A DNA stretch of 64,000 bases, taken from NCBI GenBank assembly GCA_034440635.1, contig JAOTON010001603.1, positions 248,001-312,000 on the forward strand, read 5' to 3'. This DNA is from Lepas anatifera (taxonomy: Eukaryota > Arthropoda > Thecostraca > Lepadidae). Made by a program: the position numbers and the translations under genes. The notes beneath the pieces were generated by a model, which saw only the letters and a list, made by a program, of their open reading frames with translations, did not search any database and was not told the DNA's origin. Shown in pieces: positions 12,352 to 23,841 of this stretch. Positions within the stretch are counted from its first letter, which is position 1. Every line of letters starts with the position of its first letter.

Positions 12352-12672
12352 CTGAAAGTGCAGCTCTCTGGGGTTAGCGGGGTCGCAGAACGGGTCGAAC
12401 ATGACGTCCTCCGCCACGAGGCTGGCGTGCCGCCGTCGGACCAGCTCCGGCGAGCTGTCGGAGCCGGAGCTGCGGACATACGGAACCTCCTGCCCTGGAA
12501 GCTGCAGCTGTCCCAGCTGCTCCGGCAGCTGCTCGGCCGCCGGTGGCTCTGCAGGCGGCGGGGACTGGCCGTTGGTGATGGCGACGAAGTACTGGTCAGC
12601 CGGGGAGTGTACCACGGCCGTCAGCGGTCCGGCCACGTCTGAGGACTCGGCCGCAGCGCATGCCACAGACAT
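12352..12672 (-). CDS. threonine dehydratase, exon 1
   Basis: The exon encodes residues 1-107 from ATG at 12672 to the donor CTTTCAG|GTGAGA, phase 0. Only the last ~17 residues (FDPFCDPANPRELHFQ) look like the conserved start of the catalytic fold. The preceding ~90 residues are Ala/Pro/Gln/Ser-rich, low in complexity and unlike other dehydratases I know, so they may be a regulatory or targeting extension. The open frame continues 15 codons upstream to a GTG but holds no earlier ATG. A longer start in an undetected 5' exon is possible. The region is GC-rich and the plus-strand frames over it are shadows. Confidence 0.8.
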
Positions 12673-13085
12673 CCTGACCTGGTCTGCGACTGGGTCCACT
12701 CTGACAGTGGCTGTCACCAGCCGGGGATGGGCGTCACTGTCGCGATCCGATCGATATCGATATCGACGAGACTGTGCAGCTGCGTGAGACTGCGCTGTCT
12801 CGCCCGCTGTTGTTGCCGCCGAGAGCGAAGTTTCTGGCTGGCGTCAGGAGTCTGGCTGCTGCTCGGTTCACCACTGGCACTGACGCCCCCGCCGGCTCCG
12901 CTGCTATTTGGGCCGCCTGCCTCCGCTGCCGAACGGCGCGCACAAATGAAGCCTGGCACGGACAAGTGCGCGTCCCGTGGTCACATCCCGGCCTCGCCAC
13001 CCCCGCCCCCTCCCCTCCCCCCTCCCGACGGTAGCCCTCTGGCGGCGCGCGCCCGTTCCCCTCCCCCTTTAGACGGGCTGGCCAT
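12673..13085 (-). promoter_or_regulatory. GC/CpG-rich probable promoter and 5' UTR of the dehydratase gene
   Basis: The 400 bp upstream of the dehydratase start is GC- and CpG-rich compared with the AT-rich surroundings. It contains the palindrome TATCGATA at 12755-12762, within a longer atcgatatcgatatcg run, about 85 bp upstream of the ATG. TATCGATA is the core of the DRE element bound by DREF in insect housekeeping promoters. Whether it functions here is inference. Confidence 0.5.
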
Positions 13086-13558
13086 CAATAGCGCAGCAGC
13101 CGAACTGATTGGGTCTGCACATAATCTGACGAGCTCACATGGGTTTTAACTATGGCTCGCAATGTACATTTATACATTGATTATTTTTGTATGAACCCGG
13201 AAATGTCCCTGCGAATGGGTTCGGAGAGATTGCATCTGGTATTTTCTAGCACGCTGATGACTCAATTAATGTTTTATTTCTTTCATTTTTGAGACATATG
13301 CTTCAAAGCTTGTCAGTGAGATTCTGCACGGTCTGGTCCTTCAAATTATTTTAATTGGTTTGTTTTATCAAAACCATGTGACCTAAGCTCTGATTCACGA
13401 TGGTACGCTTTTGACTCCCTAAGGAGTACGAACTCCATATTTGTCATAGGTTAATAGATATAGCTAGTCGTATTCATTGAACCTTAAATGAAAATTAAAA
13501 CGATTACTTTGCGCGTAGGGCTGAGTTTTGGGTGGTTTGAAGGAGTTACGGAGGGGAC

Positions 13559-13706
13559 CTCCACAGTGTGTATGCCACGAGTCTGGACCACTTTCGCCGG
13601 GCCGGGGGAGGGGGTGGTGGGTACCCGCTCCCCCACCCCTGAGTTCTCGGAAACCACACAAGGTAGCGAAAGGAGGAAACGGGCTTTAGATAACCCATCC
13701 TGATCT
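13559..13706 (+). mobile_element. fragment of TTAA MITE family A
   Basis: This matches the left 150 bp of the element at 1173-2019: a GGGTACCCGC palindrome, then 'ctcggaaaccacacaaggtagcgaaa' aligned to 'ctcgagaaccacggtaggtagcgaaa', then 'gggctttagataacccatcc'. Both ends are lost and no terminal repeat remains. Confidence 0.65.
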
Positions 13707-16700
13707 GTACAGAACATGCTTGTGAGATATTTTGGTCAGCTACTTTTGAGTTTAGAAGGCATCAAAGATGCATGCCATTCTCCATGTACCGTAGAGGCTA
13801 TCATGGAAACTTGGTATGCTTTTTGTTAACGGCTGAACAGGAAAATGAATAAAAAGTATGTAAGCACTGTTGGAATCCTCTCGACAAGCCTACACACTGC
13901 CGCACTTTATGGTGCTCTTTAACCATATTATGTGGTATAAATAGATTAGGTCTACGGGGATGTTCATAAGTGACGTCACATGCTGAGCGAGAAGTTTGAT
14001 GGCCAAAAGGTGATGTGCTATGACACTGGGTGGACTTTTCCGGCGGTGGCTTATGCTTTTTCACTGTTATGATCTTACTGAATTTATTTCAGGAAGGTGG
14101 AGTTGCCTAGAAGCAGGACTGATATATGAAGGCATCATGTCATCAATACTGTCACTCGCGCCATTCTCGTTGCATACTGTATAATCAATATGCCTTTCAC
14201 ATTCCACACATTTGATTTAATGCGTGTGACATTGTGACAATATAGAATACAATTGTTTGTGTGTTAGCGACCACAGCCATCAACAAATCACTAAATCCAA
14301 AAGATCATTAAAATATGTTAATGAAATGTATAAGCTAATTGAACTTAAAAGTTGTACCTGGAGGACACAACACGACACGAGCGGGTGTCTCGGGTCACAG
14401 CTTTCATGGGGTGGCATGGTTTCACTTTTTATACGTATCTACAAGTACTCTGTAACTTTGTTTCTATTGTGCAAGGATTCAGGCGAGGTTGTATTTGTAA
14501 TAAGACTCGTCGCTTACCAGAGTTGGGACCGAGATTTGGTTGCCAGGGCTGTCGTCCCGCCGTGTGACTGTTTCCTCTCAACAGTCTGCCGCACTTCTCC
14601 GACTGTCCTGTCGCAGAGTGTGTTTCGTCTGAGGTTCTGCGACAGAACCGGCGAGCCTGACAACGGTGCCGCTTGAGGCAGCGACGGATCTAGGATTTCA
14701 CTACAGGATGGACGAAACCTCAGATGGGCGGCATACTCCACCGGGAGGCGCCTTTCGGAACATTCTCTGGTGCACCGTCCCGGATAAGTTGTAGGGTGAA
14801 TTTGAGGAAGTGGGTGTTTCGAAAGTGCTAGCGGGAAGCATCCGGCGGAAGGGACGCCGCCGCCTGGAGATGAGCAGCCAAATAGTAGGACGGGTGTCTG
14901 CGGCTGACAGCGGGTAGGTTGCATCAAAATGGGAAACGCCGCAGAAAAGGGCGTTTGGCCTGGATCACCTTCTAAATTCAAATTCAATACATGTGTGCCG
15001 CACAGTTTTCGTACTTTAAAGGCATTTATATTGTCTTGTAGAAAGTCTTTGGCACCCGACATGGACGGCTCACCATGAGGGCAGCTCCCGCAAGCCATGG
15101 TTGTCGACTCTGACAGCATGGTTTTGGAAACTGCGAAATTTGATGTAGGATCCTGTCAGACTATCACAGAGTAAGCGGGATTCAGAATATATTTGGCAGT
15201 GTGACGAGTTATCATACAATAGGTAGGCTTAAGAGCTTAGGATTTAGATCAAAAGTTCTTCCGGTGCTAGATTTGATGAACTTCTGATATCCGGGTTATA
15301 TCGATATATGTGTGTTCAGACATCAAACGCTTGCAGTGGATAGAAAACGAAACCTTTTCGACTCGTCATATTTTGCCAACTACGTAAATTAAACAGAACT
15401 GAGCCACGTTACATTTATCCTATAATTCGTTATAAGCAGCTTTATCTATCCAGTTAACTCCATTTACGTAAAATTTGGTGCTTTGGTTGTGAATTTGATG
15501 GTGTTATATGACCGATTTTTGCTGTTTTGGATTTTGGTGGTGTTCCGCGAAGACATTGTGAAATGTATGCATGTGATGAGTGACTTTTTAAATTCAATGT
15601 GTTCTACTGCGGACACATTTTGCGCTATTCCTAGCTAAGGCAGGACTCCAAGATGTCGACGTTTATTGCGAATTATGCATTAGTTTGACTTGTGCCAATA
15701 TGACGTGATTAAATGACTGGGGATGTAGTGGCATCAAAATAGACTGAGGAGTGGCGCAACGATTTTATTGTTCCTGCTGCTCAGCTGACCACGGCTGGCA
15801 AGGAGACAGCAAGCCCAGTCGAGGCAGTGCCGACGGCCGGCTATTTGGGTGTGGGCTGTGCCCTTGGGACTATTGGCCCAGTAAAAGGTGAAAAAAACAA
15901 TGGACTATTGCACTACCTGTTCATTGATAAAAACAGGAGTCAAAGAAAGTTTTATGAATGCATTGAGTCAGTGGACAGAAGTATTATCCAGTTTCACGAA
16001 ATTATTTGCCATTTTTTGCGCCTCAAAGAAACTTTTTACTTTCTTGAAGTGAAAGCGGTACGAAAGCATTTCGCCGTGCCTCCTCTCACTAAGTTTTTGC
16101 CAAGAAAGGATACATTACTGACGTTAAATTCTGAACCTGGGGGTAGCTGCCGGCGGCCCCTGGGGGTCTTGCCACCTGTATCGAGTGGAGGGACGTCAAA
16201 ACGGCGCGACAGCGGCGGTCTGACGCCTAAACGAGTCGGCTGATTTGGCCTCTCAGAAATAGCCCAGCCGAAATATTGTGCGAGGGGAGCACTGGTGAGT
16301 CAGCCTAGTGGCATGACAGTGTATCCGGTGGTTTCAGGTCATTTGCTGTCACCTATGATGAGTGGATGCGTCGAACACAACTTTAAAGGAGTTTGTGAAG
16401 TCTAGATGGCATAGGTTTTTTGTTGGTGTGTGTCACAACATGACACCATTTTGAAATCAGCACAGAAATTTTTCGAGGTATGTTTGAAAGGGGAAATGTG
16501 TTTTCCGGATGATGTCGGAAGCATCCCTAGTACTGCACCGTTTTTCTTTACAAATGCTCTGTTTACTTTGTTGAAAATGGCGGCTCGCGAAAATTCTGAC
16601 GAAATGCTGCGCAGATTGCTGTCACTCCAGTGGCTGTCCGAATCGGTCGTCTGTATCAACAGTGGTATCAGATGTTGCAGTTGAAGGCCGTGGCGGAGAC

Positions 16701-17423
16701 AGGCCGCTGAGAGCATCGTGAACTTTGGCCTTATTTATTCACTACAGCCGCCGAGGTTGACGTGGCCGGCTGGGAACCACGCTGAGGGGTGTGTCGGCCG
16801 CCATCCAATCAGAAGGCTGGCTTCCAGGACGCCAGAGAGGTTTATTGGCCCGTTAACAGAGACCTGATGGTAAGCGGAAACCGGTTATCAGAAAGTGGCA
16901 ACCTGCCGTGTAAAATACCGCATAAAACACGCGCTTAAAGTGGGCACACATTTCTAGATAAAAAAACCACAGTACGTCACAATTACTCCGACAAAGCGAA
17001 GGCATTACAATAAGTAATTTCCAGTGAGGCGAAATTACTGTAAATGCCCGCACTGGAAAATATTTTCATCAATGCCACTTCAAACAACATTAAAACCAGG
17101 GCAGTTTAATAACAAGTACTTCAAAGTTTTGTACCCAAAGTGATCAGAAGCATAGTTTAGTACCAGTTTTAGTATAATATACTAGGAATATGCTAAAAAT
17201 AATACTAGTTTAGTACACTCCTATAAGGCAAACACAAACGGCCGCAGCTGGTGACTGTGGTATTTGTTTGTACCCAAAACATGAATGAGAAGCAGTTCGT
17301 AGGTACGATTGAATGTTTTATTGTTGTCAATATTGTTGTGGTTCATTTATTCGCTTTTGAATATTTTTGAAGGAGCCTGCTATTCGAATAATTTATGTAG
17401 TTGTGTCATGCAGTTAGTGAGCG
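13707..17423. other. 3.7 kb without a convincing gene
   Basis: No exon could be assigned. The longest open frames are 14514-15119 (minus, 201 codons, Ser/Pro-rich) and 15827-16243 (plus, 138 codons). Neither has motifs I recognise, splice partners or clear codon structure. Genes, if present, would need transcript evidence. Confidence 0.4.
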
Positions 17424-17661
17424 CATAGGCGGATGATCCAGGATTGCCGATCGAGGGAAGGGGCACCATCCGGTCCGGGGGCGCCACTTTTGACCGGCAA
17501 AGTCTATCAGATGGGCGCCAAATCCTATCGATGGGCACTGATTTTCGCATCCTGGGGGGAGGTGGGAAGCGACATTTTAGGGGGCGCCGTGACCATTTCA
17601 GGGGGTGCCAAGGGTTGATCGGGGGGACACGTGCCCCTCTTGCACTCTGGATCCGCCTATG
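17424..17661 (+). mobile_element. hAT-like MITE, family D copy 1
   Basis: The best-preserved copy, 238 bp. It starts CATAGGCGGATGATCCAGG and ends CTGGATCCGCCTATG. It is flanked by a perfect 8-bp duplication, AGTGAGCG at 17416-17423 and 17662-17669. The 8-bp duplication and the terminal repeats indicate mobilisation by a hAT-type transposase. There is no coding capacity. Confidence 0.88.
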
Positions 17662-17726
17662 AGTGAGCGGAGGTGCGACGTCGGCCAATAGCAGTACGCG
17701 ACTGGTAAATATGACTGCGTAGCGGG

Positions 17727-18015
17727 AATAGGATCTCCAGGATCTCAGATCGGAGGGGGCACCTGGCGTGGGCGGAGGGGGAGATCTGGACCAAGGGGTG
17801 CCAATATTTGGTCGACAAAGGCTATCAGGTGGACGGCAAATTCTATCGCGGGGCGCCGTTTTCGCATTATTTGCATTAGGGAAGGGGGCTTATTGCAGGG
17901 GCGCCGTCGGCACTTCAGAGGAGGACCGTAACCATTTAAAGAGTAAAAAGGCACCGAAGGTTAATTTATGAGGGGAACCTACCCCCTACCCCCAGGATCC
18001 CTGGATCCGCCTATG
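17727..18015 (+). mobile_element. hAT-like MITE, family D copy 2
   Basis: A 289-bp copy only 57 bp downstream of the target duplication of copy 1, in the same orientation. It shares the 'ggtcgacaaaggctatcag' and 'caaattctatcg' blocks and the right end CTGGATCCGCCTATG. Flanks GTAGCGGG (17719-17726) and GTACCGGG (18016-18023) differ at one base. Confidence 0.8.
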
Positions 18016-18231
18016 GTACCGGGCTGGTAGTGGGTATGCTGAAGGTGAAGACATTTGCCACGCCGGCTGACGTAGGGGACTACCGGCGAGCTCTGGTGCA
18101 AACCGGCTGGCAGGGTTGCGCTACTTGTGAGAATTGGTGTGATGTCGGCTAGTACATGAAAAAATATCGCGAAACAATGACAATCGGCTGAAAGTGGTTG
18201 CAATTCAGCCACTTTGGGGGGACCATGGCAG

Positions 18232-18583
18232 GGGCGGATCTAGCATGTCTCCAGAGGGGTCAGGTTTAAATTGCAGGAGCCTCCGCTCGGGGTCCTCATT
18301 TTTTCATTTATGGAGGGTGAAACATTTGAACAAATCATCTTTTGGGTGTATACTTATACGTACTTGTACAGTAAAGTTTTATACTTTCGGGGGACCCCAG
18401 ATTAGCTATTCGTGGCCCCGACACTTATGTCTGTGAAATTGGGACTTGCTGAATTTACCATGGGAACGCCAATTGAACATAAAAGGACCCTCCCCTGCGG
18501 AGGGCCTTTTGCCGTGCTCAAGCCCAGGCTAAGGGTGCAAGGTCGCCCCATCGCCACCCATCCCCCCTGGATCCGACCCTGGA
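18232..18583. mobile_element. possible hAT-like MITE related to families C/D
   Basis: The left end GGGGCGGATCTAG and the right end CTGGATCCGACCC resemble the termini of families C and D, but the interior differs and no clear target duplication was found. Confidence 0.35.
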
Positions 18584-19911
18584 ACATGACTGTATTTACT
18601 CCTGGATCCTGCTCTGCATTAGGCAGAAGCTTCTGTGAGAGTTAAAAGTATAAAGGACGCATAGTCTCATGAACGTTCAGCAAATACATTGTGTTTTGCA
18701 CATTCAGATTTTACGAAAAGTTTGGCCGCCCCTAGGATTCGAACCCACGCCTGAAAATTGGACCGTAAAAACTTTGAGCCCCCCCCCGCCCCCCGACTAA
18801 AACGAACGACAATGGTCTCAACACGTCAAAGCCTAGAAATTGTCTGACAACATAAGTTTTTTTATAATGGCGTCTGGTTAGTAAGGCCGTTGATCAATAT
18901 GTAAACACCCAAGCACCAGGACTGGACAGTGGTCATACCTTACGGGTCGGTTTGGACACGACATTAGCTTGTTTTCCAGGGACTGAGGGTAACATCAAGA
19001 TGGCTTTGTATGACTTGTTATATTTTTTGAGTGCTTTGTTATTTCATGCAAGTCTCCAGAATTGTGAGTATTATTTTGCCTGAAGTCTTGGCCCCTGCTA
19101 GTGGGCCTACGACCCACCTCCGCCCCGGTAAGGGAGGAGTTTCAAACACCCCCTCGATGTCGGCTTCTTTCTGGAATGGCGAAAGACACAAACGATTGGA
19201 TATAGTCCTCCCATTCCTATCGCTCCGGCGAATCGATCGGCTGTGCCGCCGTATTTTGGCCACCTGGGAGAACTCCAAAGATGGGGATGCGTTCAATGCT
19301 GTTTCTCTTAATGTTCCGTTCTATATTAATAATAAAGCGAATTCCTCCTTAGAACGAAGGCAAATAGCTGTGAATGTTTTTTTCTTACATTCATTCGATG
19401 CAGTTATACTAAGCAGAGTTCAAGTTGAAGTAATAAAAACAACGTGGGAATGTGACAGCCCAGGGGGAGCGGAGAGGTACAGCTGCCAAAACTTTGAAAA
19501 CGTGACGCAAGTGTGGTTCTGTACAGTCTTCGGTATATTACATGTGTGGTAGAAATCGTATCATGGGTTTTATTTAATTATATATAAGTCCGCCGTTTCC
19601 GAGTAAGAATAGCATAGTTGTATGGCGGGGCAGTAGGGTGGGCTGTTCAGTTCCAGCCCAGGGTAGTCCTGTATGTTGGCCACTGGTCAGCGGATGTGAC
19701 TACACTCGGTAAACAGGATTGTCGATACACAGGATCATGTTTCCTCATTATCGGCGTCCCTGGCCAGATAGTTGGCAGAGCACAGGTCACATGCATGTAG
19801 GTGTTGCTGAGAAAGCCTGGTGGATGGATGCCGTGCAGGGATAACTTGCGGTCACACGCGTTGCAGGGCGGGCCGGAGCTGTTGCTTCTGGATGTTGTTC
19901 TGAGCACACGC
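18584..19911. other. 1.3 kb without a convincing gene
   Basis: A 173-codon plus frame (19031-19552) overlaps an opposite-strand frame and has no recognised motif. A stretch near 18733-18748 resembles an inverted tRNA B box but lacks the rest of a tRNA. Confidence 0.4.
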
Positions 19912-19919
19912 TTATTCAG

Positions 19920-20275
19920 TAGACCAAGTCGTCAAAAAATAATTTCTGATTTCGGATTACGAGTAGTGATTTTTTATGTCATGATGTGTTACAAACATGA
20001 TGCAATCAAAACAAATCCGATGAATCTACGTTTAATGGGCGCGGAACGGCCTTTTCTGAAGGCATGTTTTCCGACAGATGGCGTTGAAGTCTCCATTGAC
20101 TTAACGATGCATTGGTGTCAGTATCCTTGCAACACGTTAACATTTGTACCAACATCAAAACGTCGAATCCATTTGCACCTGGTCTGTAGTCAGGCGGGTG
20201 CAATGGGTACCCGGGCACCCGCTGTGAGCCCAGGGTACCCCCTGGCCATTTCCTGGGCACTCCCCTGTACTGAAG
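19920..20275 (+). repeat. left terminal inverted repeat of the 4.5-kb transposon
   Basis: This 356-bp arm pairs with 24107-24459 on the other strand at roughly 85-90% identity by eye. Examples are the runs 'tttaatgggcgcggaacggc' and 'ggcgttgaagtctccattga'. It starts directly after TTATTCAG. Confidence 0.92.
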
Positions 20276-20545
20276 CTAGACTTTTTCTCGAGGTAACAAC
20301 CTTGACTTTAGCAACAGTAACCTTTCCAGGCGATTAATTTGATGAACTGAATTATAAACTCGGTTTAAACGGAAAACAAGTATTTGGCCATCGTTTTCCC
20401 TTATTTTTTTGTTCACACACTTCCTCCAATTGACTGATTTCCGCTGAGATGTAGCCCCTAACTCCCCTCCACAATTACATGTATCGGCTTTCTTCGGACT
20501 TCAAATATCCGTTGCGTTCTTGCGGGATGGTTTGCAGCGCAAAAT

Positions 20546-20653
20546 GCGCGTGCGCAAACAGCAGAGAAAATGACTTCCGAGCTGACTAGTTATTGGGAGA
20601 TGGTCTTCATGACACAACGCGCGTGCGCTAACAGCAGAGAAAATGACTTCCGA
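20546..20653 (+). repeat. 35-bp direct repeat pair upstream of the transposase gene
   Basis: The 35-bp units at 20546-20580 and 20619-20653 differ at one base. Each starts GCGCGTGCGC and ends AAATGACTTCCGA. The pair starts 73 bp apart and lies about 180-290 bp before the transposase ATG, so it could be transposase-binding or promoter sequence. That role is inference. Confidence 0.75.
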
Positions 20654-20835
20654 CCTACCGAGCGCGCGAACGTTTTATTTATACCAAAACTTCCATCAAG
20701 TGAAGGTCTGGTTTTTGATACCTGAAAGAAAAGAAGACGTAGTCAAAAGCATAAGATAGCAAATATTGTCCGTTACCGTGGATCAAACACCAATTTGCAT
20801 GCATTTCGTGAACTGAATCCTACAATAGTAAAACC

Positions 20836-22309
20836 ATGCCGAAAGTGAAAAGGATAACCCGCCGCGGCAGCTATAGAAACATTACAGAATATTTGGGCAA
20901 GGGGAAAGAGATAAGCTTGACGGAGTTGCCGACTCTCCGGGACTGCTTGAGATATGGAGTGTTTCTCAGGGAACAAAAGCCATACTCAAAGTACAGCACC
21001 GTGGATATGGCTCAAGACATAATCATACAAGTCCGAGATCGTTGGAGTAGGGCCAATGCCATGTTTCGGCCCCCAGCTACCATCGCAGACTCAACAATCA
21101 GGGCGAAGTTGGTATCTGTGTGGGATCGAGTGGGCAGGATTGCTCGTAAGAAAACCACCTGCCCCACACAAATCCGAAAGATGTCACAGCAGCTTGACAA
21201 GCTTTTCGACATCACCAAGTGTCGCTGTCCCATACTCCATTGCGAGGAAGCAGGCTGTGTGGGATGCCCGACCTCCAGCACTGCACTGCCAGCATGCCAC
21301 ATCAAGTGCACCTGTCCGAAGGAGCAGAAAATTCCCGATCTGGAGCTCCCTTTTATTTTGGCTCAAAGACAGAAACAGGGAGAGAGGTCTTCGTACATGA
21401 TAGCTAATCTTGACAGAAAGGAGACTTTGAGACAGACATTGAGCCTCCAAAGGAGAGAGAAGGAGGATAAATCAAAAGCGAACATGATGCAAAAGCAGAA
21501 ACAAATCAAAGAGAAGGAAACCAAAGCTTCCCCAAAAGGCGCCGAGTCCTTAGATCAAGACACTGTAGGCAATCAGGGTGAACAGTCAAATCAAGCAGAG
21601 AAAGAGGAAGAACGGGAATGGAAGCATCAGTTATCAGAGGGCATCAATGCAAGCAACCGCAACATGAGAAGCATCAGAAATATTGCCATGGCCTCCATCA
21701 GGTACGGTGTGTCTGCGAACGCCACTGCAGCTATAGCAAATGCTGCCCTGTTGGATTTTGAATTCATTTTTGCAGAGGATACCACACATGTGGTTGATGC
21801 AAAGAAGGTCCAGCGGGCCAAACAATTCTTGTACACTGAACTGCAAGAAAAGTCAGCTGTGGAGAACCAGGAAAGTGATGTGAAATGCATCTTCATGGAT
21901 GGGCGGGTGGACTTGACACGGACTTACATTGATACAGAAGACGGAGAGCGGCTTCATCCGTCATTTCAAAAGGAAGAACACTACTCTGTGGTGTCAGAGC
22001 CTGGGGGACACTACTTGTTCCATTTTACTCCACCGAAGGCAGACGGAGACCATACTGCAGCCCAACAAATCGCAAAGTGTCTGGTGCAGTGGATGCAGCA
22101 GTATGGGGTGGACAAGACAATCCAGTTTATCGGAGGAGATTCCACAAACCTGAACAGCGGTATCTGGGGCGGCGTGTTTCAGTTCGTGGAGAACATGCTG
22201 GGCAGACCTCTGAACTGGCTGCTCTGTGGTCTTCACCTCAACGAACTGCCGCTGCGGCACCTAATCATCGACCTGGACGGACCCACGAGTAGCGGCAGCG
22301 GCTTCACTG
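20836..22309 (+). CDS. hAT-like transposase, exon 1
   Basis: The exon encodes residues 1-491 plus one base of a 799-residue protein, from ATG 20836 (aaaccATGcc) to the donor ACTG|GTCAGT. Residues 129-160 are a Cys/His cluster (C129, C131, H135, C136, C141, C144, C154, H155, C158, C160), a possible zinc-binding DNA-recognition module in place of a BED finger. A Lys/Glu/Gln-rich, probably helical, linker follows (about 195-270). The RNase H-like part starts near 345: D355 in CIFMDGRVD, D435 in IQFIGGDSTNLNSG, and CGLH at 464-467 after it, the CxxH arrangement of hAT transposases. It likely acts in the nucleus to excise and insert the surrounding element. It is not a family I can name. Confidence 0.88.
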
Positions 22310-22544
22310 GTCAGTGTAACAGATTAAGCTCACGACGCCTGATGCTTTGGCATGTGTGCTATGCTTCACTTGTGACACATTTTTACTCGTTGGGTATTTT
22401 TGATACCACATTGTCACCAATGAATGATTCTATATGTTCTGCATTCCTCCATCTCCACCTAAAACTGTTTTAGTCCCCATCAGTCTCCGTGTTTTCACGC
22501 CCAATTCTGCATCCTCTCCGGTCACGCCCTGCTCTGTCTTTCAG

Positions 22545-23470
22545 GTCCCCTGGGCAAGGCTCTTGCCACAACCACGGACCTGCCAGTCAGCAAGAGGTTC
22601 CGCAAGATCGTCATCGGACCTGACCTCCCAGAGCTCACAGATGAAGTCAGAAACGATCTGTCGACCGACCAGAGATATGGCTACGACATGGTGGCAGCGA
22701 TCCGCTCCGGACACGTGACCGACCGCCTCGCCAACCTGGACATCGGCCCGGTCAACCATAGCAGGTGGCTGACCACCGCCAACCGCTTCCTCCGGCTGTG
22801 GGTCAGCCAGCACGGCTTCCAGGGCAAGGAGTTCACAAACTTGAAGCTGATCTGCGAGTGTATCGTGGGTGTGTACTACCCCACCTGGTTCAGCTACAAG
22901 ATTAAGAACCACTGGCTGCAGGGTGCCCGGACCTGCCTGATGCAGCTGCAGCTCATCTTGTTGCAGAACAAGAAGGTAGTATCGCTGGTGTATCCGCACC
23001 TGGAGTCCAGCGCCTGGTGGGCGCATCCGGAGATGCTGCTGCAGACGCTGCTGTGCAGTGAGGACCAGGACGACAGAAAGTTCGCGGTGAAGAAGATCCT
23101 GGAGGTGCGTGAGGCGGAGGCGGCAGAGAGCGGTGCTAACGTCAGAACCAAGCACAAAGTCAAGCTGAACAAGGACGCCACAAACCTTAAAGATCTGATC
23201 ATATGGGACCAGAGCGAGATCAACGAGCCTGTGCTCACTCTGAGCCTGCCTACCGAGGATATCAAGATGTTCCAGACTGCTCCCATGGAAGTTATCAACT
23301 TACCCGTCCATAGGCAGGGCGTGGAACGGTGCGTAAAGGAGGTAACGGCCGCCTCCGAAGCTGTGTTCGGATACGACAGGAGGGACGGCTTTATCAGGGC
23401 TAGGCTAACTCACAGGCAGATGACGGGTGAATTGAGGTCCAAGAAAGACCATGCGATGATCTGCCTATAG
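22545..23470 (+). CDS. hAT-like transposase, exon 2
   Basis: The exon encodes residues 492-799. The acceptor TCTTTCAG|GTCCCC restores the split glycine codon and gives FTG|PLGKALATTT across a 235-bp intron. HSRW at 563-566 resembles the RW motif after the first hAT helical insertion. The C-terminus has VERCVKEVTAASEAVFGYDR (751-770) followed by RDGFIRARL and HRQM. E752 sits where hAT enzymes carry the catalytic glutamate of their (S)ERxFS motif, so D355/D435/E752 is my proposed triad. The frame is intact, with no stop or frameshift, even though the element's terminal repeats have diverged. The stop is TAG at 23468-23470. Confidence 0.88.
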
Positions 23471-23609
23471 TAAGAATGGATTTAATGTCTGATGTGCACC
23501 GGAATCGATGTGTATTGCCTCATTTGTGTAGCATATTCGAGCTGCCAGGTCATCTCCAGTACCTGATGGTGATTCAGACAACGCTCAAAGCATTAAGCAT
23601 TGAGAAACA

Positions 23610-23615
23610 AATAAA
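23610..23615 (+). terminator. candidate polyadenylation signal of the transposase gene
   Basis: AATAAA 140 bp after the stop codon, upstream of the inserted SINE. Confidence 0.5.
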
Positions 23616-23841
23616 TACAGGAAACAATTAAAACCAGTCGCCCTTCCGGTTTGTCTCATGACTGCGTGTCTCACAATGTTCATACCGCAGGACAGCATAC
23701 CTTCAGCCTCCAGTTTGATCATTACATTTCTACACTGTCTTACTCCAAGGTCCCACGTGCAAATCACGCTCATAGCCAGAACCCAAATCCCAGGAGGTGC
23801 TCAGCTAGAGATTAAAACCAGCTAACCAACCAAAGTTATTA

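Noticed and set aside
12247..13149. Several plus-strand open frames opposite the dehydratase first exon
   Set aside because: Shadows of a GC-rich coding and promoter region; the minus strand has the splice donor and the conserved junction to exon 2.
14514..15119. 201-codon minus-strand open frame
   Set aside because: No recognisable domain, no splice partner, starts and ends in non-coding-like sequence. Possibly chance in a GC-rich stretch.
15827..16243. 138-codon plus-strand open frame
   Set aside because: No motif or homology recognised and no flanking exon; cannot be supported as a gene without transcripts.
18721..18760. Inverse tRNA B-box-like 'ggattcgaaccca'
   Set aside because: No anticodon or D arm beside it, and a C-rich run occupies the place where they should be.
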